Positions 57,011 through 64,000 of a stretch of 64,000 nucleotides of DNA are shown here, piece after piece. How positions within the stretch are numbered: the first letter of the stretch is position 1; each line of letters starts with the position of its first letter. The position numbers and the translations under genes were made by a program. The stretch is from Ophiura sarsii. Lineage: Eukaryota > Echinodermata > Ophiuroidea > Amphilepidida > Ophiuridae. The stretch is from the NCBI GenBank assembly GCA_035610835.1, contig CM069457.1, forward strand, positions 41,643,319 through 41,707,318, given 5' to 3'. The notes under the pieces were generated by a model. It was given only the letters and a program-made list of their open reading frames with translations, made no database searches and was not told where the DNA came from.

Positions 57011-57889
57011 AATGTTGTAACTTTGCGACCCGACTGCCGATAAACTTAGTTTAAGTTCTGATTAGAAGAGCAGGGACTCTATTCTCATGTCTGTAAAAGT
57101 CATAATGATTGGTTAAAAGGAAGGTCGGAGGATTTAGAAATGAAGAATAAACCAATAATAATGAATTCAACACTTTTCTCTATCAAAATATTGTTTTAAA
57201 ATAGTTTTGAGACTTCAGCATTTTGATAGACTTAATATTTTTCTAATATTTTGTTTGAATCAAGAAATAAATGACATTAAACGTGACACGACCCCCACCC
57301 CCGAACGAACGAACGAATGATCAAATAACCAAACAAATAAAAAAAACCAAAAAAACCCACCAAAACAAACAATAAACAAAACATAAACAAACAATCAAAA
57401 TGATAAAAAAAACCAAATAATTAAATAAAAAGACAAACAGACAAATGGATAAACAAAAGAACAAACAAAAATAAATAAACGAACAAACAAATAGAAAAAC
57501 AAACAAACAGACAAATAAATAAACACAAAAACTTCTGAAATGATTGAAAAGTTAATCCGAAGGATAACGACTTGCACAGAAATATCTTGTTTTCTCCTTA
57601 AAGGTTGCTTGATGAACTTTGACCCAGAAAACTTTGCCTGAGCATTGAGTGTAATGATGATATAAGCTTACGAGCTATAGGCTATGAGCGGATTTCAATG
57701 TGTATAAGGTATGATGTTTGACTATACCGTATGATATTCATATTATTTATGCATTAAAGGGATGTAATAGACGACATATATGATGCACTTATACGGGATA
57801 TGTATAAAATATACGTAATAAAGCGTGGTTCACAATTAGGGATTCTTCCCGTTATGGTTGCAGAATGAAAAAGATCCTCCGAGAGAAAA
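57011..57889. other. Spacer with A-rich simple repeats
   Basis: A simple-sequence tract of AAAC, AAAT and GAAC units at 57298-57530. The rest shows no feature. A missing last exon of the 46.7-54.6 kb gene could lie here but is not visible. Confidence 0.5.
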
Positions 57890-58066
57890 GACGCCATAGA
57901 TAATACATTTAATTAAGCCATGTATTAAAAACAAACAAAAAAGAAACCCTTTTAAAAGTAGAAATATTAAATGGTCCTTTAAAAGTATGTTGACAATCGG
58001 ATTATCAAAACTCTGGGTCAGTCATTTCAAAAGTTCGGTGAAAAATCAAACAGAATAAAACACACA
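57890..58066 (+). promoter_or_regulatory. Duplicated 5' flank/promoter of right PBP-like gene
   Basis: Counterpart of 3591-3790. CATAGATAATACATTT, AAATGGTCCTTTAAAAGTAT and CTGGGTCAGTCATT are kept between the copies, separated by short indels. Shared blocks may mark regulatory elements, although the duplication may simply be young. Confidence 0.55.
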
Positions 58067-58253
58067 ATGGCGACCACTGCAGAACCGTACCGGCATTTCG
58101 ATGGAGGTGTTGGATCCTCTAGTAACAACTCATTGCCCATTGTTTTAAGTTTAATAGCCGTCATAGTTGGCGTGATTGCAGTGGTCATTGGCGTTGTGAG
58201 TATATCACAAAAAGGAACTTACAACAACAACATTAGCGGTGGAGTTTCTGGAG
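58067..58253 (+). CDS. Membrane-anchored PBP-like gene, exon 1
   Basis: Starts at ATG 58067 (context CACACAATGG), 62 codons plus one base, donor GGAG/GTAGGT. It encodes an N-terminal polar tail (MATTAEPYRHFDGGVGSSSN), one ~26-residue hydrophobic helix and a Gly/Ser/Asn linker. No cleavage site follows the helix, so a type II orientation with the rest outside the cell is likely. It splices in phase to 61146. The full model (58067-58253, 61146-61221, 62019-62071, 63392-63520) gives about 150 residues before the window ends. A near-identical exon sits at 3407-3590 in the opposite direction. Confidence 0.8.
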
Positions 58254-58956
58254 GTAGGTGCACGTGGATGCGAAAGTTGCCATAACTGTTACAACGTTAA
58301 TCCCTACCTGCAGACTACACACCACCAAATCATATTTTGCATTCTGACATTACACGGCAGTGTTTGAAATTAAGATTGATCCCACCATAAGTCTAAATTT
58401 AACATCCTAGAAAAGGTCATAAATGCTGTAAGTGTACCTAAATGTTTCATAATTTTGCATTTGTAGGTTATTTCCTCCACATCAGGCCCAAAATCTCTAG
58501 CTTTTTCTTGAATGGTATCATTTTACACGATTTCACTGTTTCCACCAATTTAGAACTAGAATCTCTGATCTTAGGATAAAGGCAGTCTGTCGTACCTAAG
58601 ATAGATATCATTGGCCCGTAGCGAGAAAAAATGCTGGTCACCCCCACAAAAGTGATTGTTTTGAAGCAGAAGACATCTAGATCTTCAATAAAAACAATGA
58701 TTTGAATGAACCAGTTTGCTCTAAAGGTGAAAATAATTAACACAAACTTGACCTCTTAACCACACAAAGCAATAGGGAACTGATTTGGTGATGTGGGACC
58801 TGCAGAACTGGTCAGAAAGAGAGATGCATCATTTGTTGCACCACCAATCAGTAGAATAACTACATCCATGATCAATATTGGAGTGAATATTTTAGAAGCA
58901 GTATTTCAATTGGTTAATAGGCCTATTCAAATTAGTATGTCATGTTATTCTATATG

Positions 58957-59402
58957 GCGTCGGCTCCACGACAATACCTCGTATCTCAAAAAAGTTAAAT
59001 GTTCAAGAGAGCAGAAAAACCAAAATTTGAGATACGTGGTCTTGTCGTGAAGCCGACGATTATACTCCAGATATCTCCAAAGGTAAAACAAGGTATCTGC
59101 TTAATAATCAAAAGTGTAGATACTGCATTTTTCTATGGTACGAGGTTTTGTCATTACACTTTCTCTCAGCATATAATGTAGTCCAATACAGCATAACTAT
59201 AGTTACGAGGTTTTGTCATTGGAGGTTTGGGGCTTGTGGGAATTAAGAGGTTCAGTTACAGGTTAATAGTAGGACTTTATTTTGCAGATTGACTTACAAG
59301 GTTTTGTCACAACAGAATCTGACTTGGTAGCAACAAAATGGTACCAAAAACTAATTTTCACCAACATTTGAGATACGAGGTCTTGTCGTAGAGCCGACGA
59401 TG
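58957..59402. mobile_element. MITE P (GTCGGCTCCACGACAATACC ends)
   Basis: TIRs GTCGGCTCCACGACAATACC + TCGTATCTCAAA at the left and the complement at the right. A third inverted copy of the end sits at about 59028-59058. Internal TACGAGGTTTTGTCATT repeats three times. Confidence 0.8.
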
Positions 59403-59869
59403 GGGCGCTTGGCAATTTTGATATGTTTGAGGTTGGCGCAAAGGGTCGTAAAATTTCCACAGCCTGATTCAACCATTTTGGAGAATAAAATATGCATGAC
59501 GTTTTAATTTTGATTAAAGAATAGGCCTATGTTTTGATATAATTGATTATGAGGATAATGATAATAGCATCACGTTCAATAGTTTATACTTCATGTACCG
59601 TATTTTACTTCCTGTCATCATGGTCACCCTGTGGCCTAAAGAGGACTCAAGCACCTCTTCCATCCGAGTACTGAAACTCCAATTGCGGTCACTTGGTTGT
59701 ATCAATCACTGGGGATGGATAGCGATCTCTTGAAGGACACCCTCAATATTTTGAATGCTTTTCTGTTGAATATCTTAAGCAGCTAGAAAAGAGAGAAAAG
59801 GGTGTAGACTAATATGTTTTGTATTACAGACCAAGAACATGAGGCCAAAAACTGTCTTTTTTTGGACTT

Positions 59870-60234
59870 TTAAAGGTAGATGACCCGATCACATTCCGAT
59901 TTTCAACTTGAAGTTTTCTATTCTACATGAAAGGTCATCCTTAAAAATGTCGTGTTCCAAAGTTTGAGTTGCATAGCTCTAATGGTTCTTATTTTAGACG
60001 CACAGGATGCTGTGAACTGTACCCATTGAGTAGTACACAAACTATATCGGTGGTATACCACCATTCGCGGTAATTCGACGTTATTTCATCGATTTCTCCG
60101 TAATTATACCGATTTAGGCCGTCAAATTTCAGTATGATGATGAGAAAAATACGAGCTTTCATATGATATGAAAATCTCCGTATGTTTGAAATAATTCTGT
60201 GTTACGAAAATGTGATCGGGTCATCTACCTTTAA
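59870..60234. mobile_element. TTAA-flanked MITE R
   Basis: AAGGTAGATGACCCGATCAC at the left and its complement at the right, bordered by TTAA (59870-59873 and 60231-60234). Confidence 0.85.
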
Positions 60235-61145
60235 TCGTCTGTCATTGTTTTATGGGATTTACAGCCGGCCTTATCAGGAAATTGGAGAATTTATGACCGG
60301 CAATAGCTAAATCACCGGTATAAAGTAATTAAGACAGCGGAACATAATGGAATCAAGATACATAAAAATGCAATGACATCAAGCAGCAAGATAGTATAGG
60401 TCTACAACGGGTACGGTTAACACGCTAATGAAGTGACATACGAATTAAGATTAAAAAACCCGTTACACATAGAGAACAACATCAAAATATAAATAAAGGG
60501 AAAAACATCTGAAGGTATAGTTATATCAAGAGATAACCTATAGTTGGGTCAAATCCAGTAATTCCGTGACCATGAAGAGCGAAGGCACGTTTCTCAATTG
60601 ATTTGTTCTTTAAAAAGGTTAATAAAATATTTCAGCAGGGGTATCCCTCACGAAAGTGGGAATGGAAGCCACGAGAGGGACAAATACATGGTTCAAATTA
60701 CAAACCCCTTCAAATCTTGGTAAAAAAACACCATTATATTCTTTGTATGATTGATAATGATTCAATTTATATTCCATTAACACAATTAATAAGGTATGTG
60801 TTTGCAGTTTAACCCTATTGTTGTCAATGTAGCACGCACAATATACCGCCCAAATGCGCCTTCCTACAGTCGCCAATTCGAATATAGATCGCCTTCGGCG
60901 AAAAAAAAATGTAGTTTGACCTATTTCTGATGTACCGTTCTCGAGTTATAAGCAAAAAGGTCAACTTTAAAATAAAGCTCCGATTTTTGCTCTCCACGTG
61001 ACGGTAACGGAATCTGACCCAACTACTATACATCAATCCCAAGAACTAATCCTACGTGGCACCAGCGAAAATGCTAGCTACATGTTTTACAGGTCACAAT
61101 CTCTCCAAACCTAGCATTTAACCTGAATATTTTATTTTATAATAG

Positions 61146-61221
61146 ATATCCAACCACGTGGTGATGATGATTATATTTGGACCATGGCTGTTGGACTTGC
61201 GCAGTCGAATTTTGCATACTC
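61146..61221 (+). CDS. Membrane-anchored PBP-like gene, exon 2
   Basis: Acceptor TTTATAATAG/AT, donor TACTC/GTAAGT. Two bases complete Asp from exon 1, then 24 codons (IQPRGDDDYIWTMAVGLAQS NFAY) and two bases. NFAYS is placed like the PFSY segment near the ligand pocket of PBP2 proteins. Confidence 0.75.
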
Positions 61222-61339
61222 GTAAGTATCAGGGGCTTATTTCATATTGAAACTTTAGAAGAATGGTTCCTTAACTCTTCTTATAAAAATGTTTAAAAAT
61301 ATTGTGCTATTCTATCTTAATGTTTAAATGTAAATTCAG

Positions 61340-61620
61340 GGGGCGGTACTTGACCCAGCGGTACTTGACCCAACATTGGGTACAGGTGTGCTGCCAGTGA
61401 GTCAAAAAGGGACCCATGTTAATAGTAAGAAATTGTTAGCAGAGTGCCCCCAAGACGGCTTTGACCGGGAAGGCCAGCTCAAACTACCAGGCTAAAGAAA
61501 TCGAAGAGAAGGGAAGAAGAGCCTAGGGAAGGGGAAAGGAAAAAGGGGAAGGAAAGGGAGAGAGAGGAAAGAAAGAGAGAAGGAAAAGGGAAAAGAAAAA
61601 TAGAAAATCTAAGGGATTTA
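61340..61620. repeat. Tandem GCGGTACTTGACCCA pair and polypurine tract
   Basis: GCGGTACTTGACCCA occurs twice in tandem at 61343-61374; a GA-rich tract follows at about 61495-61610. Intronic. Confidence 0.7.
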
Positions 61621-61843
61621 CTTAACTCCCATCTAAATGGCATCTTTGTCCCTTGCCCGGTTTGAAGATGGGCAATTTAGTATAAAAATGCAAATTTTCT
61701 CGCATTTGTCCAGGAATATCATTATAGAAGCCCGTTTGAAAGAAAAAATGTACCTTAATAACGGCCAGATTCGTGTAGATATGTTGTTAATTTTTGTTTT
61801 ACTTAATAGGGTCGAACTGGTGTTCATCGGGAAGAAATACCCT

Positions 61844-61862
61844 TGCCCCCCCCCCCCCCCCC
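61844..61862. repeat. C-run
   Basis: A C-run of about 19 inside intron 2, followed by TGACAAAAACCTCAGATACGCC, a phrase often found at dispersed repeat ends. Confidence 0.8.
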
Positions 61863-62018
61863 TGACAAAAACCTCAGATACGCCACTGGTTGTGCTCACA
61901 GCTTACAGGGTTAACAAAGTAGACCTACATGTGATCCGTGACTATCTGCTCATACTCTGTCTGCTATGTTTCATGCTGATGATTAGTGTTCACTCCATTT
62001 CTTGTTTACTCCGTATAG

Positions 62019-62071
62019 AGATCCGAAAACTGGAATGGTAAAAGGATTTCAAATAGATCTTGTAAATGCCG
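62019..62071 (+). CDS. Membrane-anchored PBP-like gene, exon 3
   Basis: Acceptor CTCCGTATAG/A, donor GCCG/GTAAGT. One base, 17 codons (DPKTGMVKGFQIDLVNA), one base. The D-x-x-T-G...GFxIDLVxA pattern is the hallmark first segment of PBP2-type solute-binding and glutamate-receptor-like domains. This short exon is the strongest family clue. Confidence 0.75.
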
Positions 62072-62439
62072 GTAAGTTATCGAAACTTATTTAAAAAGGC
62101 TCTTTCCAGAGCCCTCAATTTGGTGTACATGTGGGGCAGTTAATTTGAGCGGCCTTTTTCGTAAACCATACATAAACCTCATTGCTGATGCTCTTTAGAG
62201 GAGGCGTCAATAAATCAATAATGATTTGACGATATCTGAAATGAAATCGGAGAAGTCAAATCGGCAATTTATTTAAGATATCTACAAGTTCAGTAGTGTA
62301 TACCACGAGCTTAAAACAACTGAACTAGCAAAAATCTTCAAGACAGTTCCCAAGTTGATTCGATTCAGTTCAGATATTGGCAAATTAAAGCACTGCTGAT
62401 TTGTTTGGACGCCTCCCCTTAACACGAACTCTAATATAA

Positions 62440-62725
62440 CCCTTGACATATCCCTACATTGTCCTATCTCTACCCTGAATCAAAACCATAACCTAACCAT
62501 GAACCTAATCCTTACCCAACCCTAATCCTATCTTTAATCCTTAACCCTAAACTCGACGTTATCCCTAATCAACCCATAACCCCTACCTGAAACCCTAATC
62601 CAAATCATTTTCCTTCCAATAACAATTTATTCCTAACCCTAATCCCGGCCGTAACCCTAAAATTATCCCTAATCCCGGCCCTAACCTAAAATTATCTCTA
62701 ATCCCGACCCTAACCCTAATACTAA
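62440..62725. repeat. Degenerate CCCTAA-like tract
   Basis: Many words of CCCTAA, CCCTAATCC and CCCTAACC type, interrupted and impure. It resembles an eroded telomere-like or low-complexity repeat. It adjoins the element at 62726. Confidence 0.7.
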
Positions 62726-63217
62726 GGGAGCAGTTCCATTTGTACGCGATAAAAATTGCGAGAATGTTCCGGGCCCCGATGAGTTTTTTATCAGGCCCCG
62801 ATGAGATTTTTATCGCGTACAGTTGCGAGTAGCAAAGGATTATTTATCGAGTAGCGTATTACCGCTTGTTTAAATATAACGAAAGATAAGTGGTCGGTAT
62901 GTAAATAGAGCTTCGGGTTATTTATTCTAGTTGTAAGGTACAAATTCAGCATTTCATGTTTTTAGAGATAATGTTATTGATTATGGATGTTTAACGTAAA
63001 TTGTATTATCCTCGTGTATTTGCTAAACAATGTCCCGCTCTATTTGCTAAACATACCCCAGGGTATGGCAGAGGCCTCGTATCGGGCCCCGATGTCTATT
63101 TTATCGGGGCCTGATGACTATTTTATCGCGTATCAACTTGAAAAACATCGGGTCCAAAACATATCAGGCCCCGATACAGTCGCGATAAATTTATCGCGTA
63201 TAAATGGAACTGTTCCC
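62726..63217. mobile_element. PIF/Harbinger-like MITE Q
   Basis: Ends GGGAGCAGTTCCATTTGTAC and, inverted, TATAAATGGAACTGTTCCC, with CGCGATAAA words inside both arms and GGGCCCCGATG motifs repeated. Flanked by TAA on both sides (62723-62725, 63218-63220), a TWA-type target. Confidence 0.8.
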
Positions 63218-63391
63218 TAACCATCCCTCCCACAGTATTTCAACATACTCATACCAATCCCCAACTTTATCTCCTCATCCTCACCTTTAATCTCAATTCT
63301 GATATGAATTTTAAATAAAATATGAATCCAGACATTTAATCTCTAGGAATACCATGTTATAGATGTGTCGTTTTCTTCTTCTTTCTATCAG

Positions 63392-63520
63392 TGTGCAGGA
63401 TAGCGAACAAGAACTGCCGTTTGGTGGCCGATATCCATTCACGTTGTTGGGATTCTGAAGTGGGCGAGACACAACGTGGCGGAGCTGGTATATTCAACAA
63501 ATACTACGACGCATGTGTGG
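63392..63520 (+). CDS. Membrane-anchored PBP-like gene, exon 4
   Basis: Acceptor CTTTCTATCAG/TG, donor TGTGG/GTAAGC. Two bases, 42 codons, one base: CRIANKNCRLVADIHSRCWD SEVGETQRGG then AGIFNKYYDACV. With exon 3 it reads IDLVNAVCRIANKNCRLVAD, as in PBP2 domains where the helix after GFxIDL is followed by a strand. Four cysteines suggest disulphides in an extracellular domain. The YDAC(V)G segment likely begins the next pocket element. Frames running past 63520 (to 63627) enter a tandem duplication and are not expected to be coding. Later exons are beyond the window. Confidence 0.75.
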
Positions 63521-63675
63521 GTAAGCTGGCATACAAGGCCCGGGGGGCGTACAAGCTGGTAAGTGGGCGAGACACAACGTGGTGTAGATGGTATATTCAA
63601 CAAATAGTACGAGGGGTGTGTGGGTAAGCTGGTAGACATGGGCCCTGGTGGGGGCGTACTCATGTATACAAGTTG
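63458..63675 (+). repeat. 103-bp tandem duplication across the exon 4 end
   Basis: AAGTGGGCGAGACACAACGT ... GTGTGTGGGTAAGCTGG occurs at 63458 and again at 63561. The second copy has diverged and carries stops (TAG) in the exon frame, but keeps GGGTAAGC. Confidence 0.9.
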
Positions 63676-64000
63676 GTACAGACGACGCTGGACACGGGCG
63701 TATTCACGAGTATTCAGGTTAAAATATGCGAACGAGGTTACGTGATCAAGTGAATGGGACGAACGCTTCAAAAAATGATACTGACACTGCGGGTGGTTAG
63801 CCACCCACAACGGTTTTGACTAATGGGGCGATGACTGTTAAATATTTCAAAATGGTGCACTCCCGTTGCCATATTGGGTAGTCCGAGCGAGACGCGTGGC
63901 CAGCGTCGCGTCGTCTGATACCTCCGGCGGCACATACCCAAGTCACGAAAGATTGACATAGGCCTACGAATAATTCTATGTATCCCCCAACATCCTTTCA
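63676..64000. other. Right-edge intron sequence
   Basis: No further exon recognised. Frames on minus at 63439-63810 are shadows of the duplication. Confidence 0.4.

Larger units (their letters stand above)
58254..61145 (+). other. Intron 1 of right PBP-like gene
   Basis: Phase-1 intron, 2.9 kb. Segments at 58254-58310, 58800-58955 and 59466-59640 match the left gene copy. It contains two MITEs (58957-59402 and 59870-60234) absent from the left copy. Confidence 0.7.

Noticed and set aside
57321..57577. Phe/Cys-rich minus frames
   Set aside because: Translations of AAAC/AAAT simple sequence.
63439..63810. 123-codon minus frame
   Set aside because: Shadow of exon 4 and its tandem duplication; it repeats because the DNA does.

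Overview
This is a window of animal nuclear DNA, not bacterial or viral. It is AT-rich, with spliced exons that have GT/AG borders, many foldback and terminal-inverted-repeat (TIR) elements, LINE and Tc1 remains, and satellite arrays. The palindrome TAGGCCTA and fragments of it recur throughout. Together with the repeat types this suggests a marine deuterostome invertebrate, probably an echinoderm; that is inference and the species is not identified.

Three real gene loci can be supported. (1) At 12229-14062 (+) lies a single large coding exon for a type I membrane protein: signal peptide, ten leucine-rich repeats, one Ig domain, one transmembrane helix and a tyrosine-bearing tail. (2) At both ends of the window, pointing outward, lies the same kind of gene. 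Its first exon encodes a short cytoplasmic tail plus a transmembrane anchor (3407-3590 on minus; 58067-58253 on plus). The plus copy continues through exons at 61146, 62019 and 63392 that join in perfect phase and read like a periplasmic-binding-protein-type (PBP2) ligand-binding domain; it runs off the right edge. Promoter, exon 1 and intron 1 are all shared between the two copies, so this is an inverted segmental duplication. (3) At 46682-54551 (+) six short exons, mostly without ATG codons, join in phase to give about 270 residues of an uncharacterised protein. Its start and end were not found.

The remainder is mostly mobile and repetitive DNA. 0-5 kb: the left copy of the duplicated gene, broken up by MITEs. 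5.7-8.2 kb: a TIR element built from TTAGTCA/TGACTAA motifs with a 45-bp minisatellite. 11 kb: a TTAA-flanked foldback element. 14-20 kb: MITEs, a decayed Tc1 transposase and a 1-kb dispersed repeat. 21.5-26 kb: a 4.4-kb TTAA-flanked element enclosing an almost perfect 757-bp palindrome. 26.2-27.8 kb and 33.7-36.1 kb: two arrays sharing an AGCTAATATAAGCT core. 29.4-31.5 kb: a ~180-bp satellite. 36-46 kb: a tRNA-like SINE head, MITEs, a 3-kb element with ~540-bp inverted arms, and GC-rich elements. 46-58 kb: gene 3, whose introns hold several MITEs, a truncated LINE and the second copy of the 1-kb repeat, followed by an RTE-type LINE fragment. 58-64 kb: the plus-strand PBP-like gene with MITEs in its introns and a 103-bp tandem duplication across one exon end.

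No CRISPR array, operon or bacterial feature is present. All family assignments come from reading the sequence alone; no database search was run.
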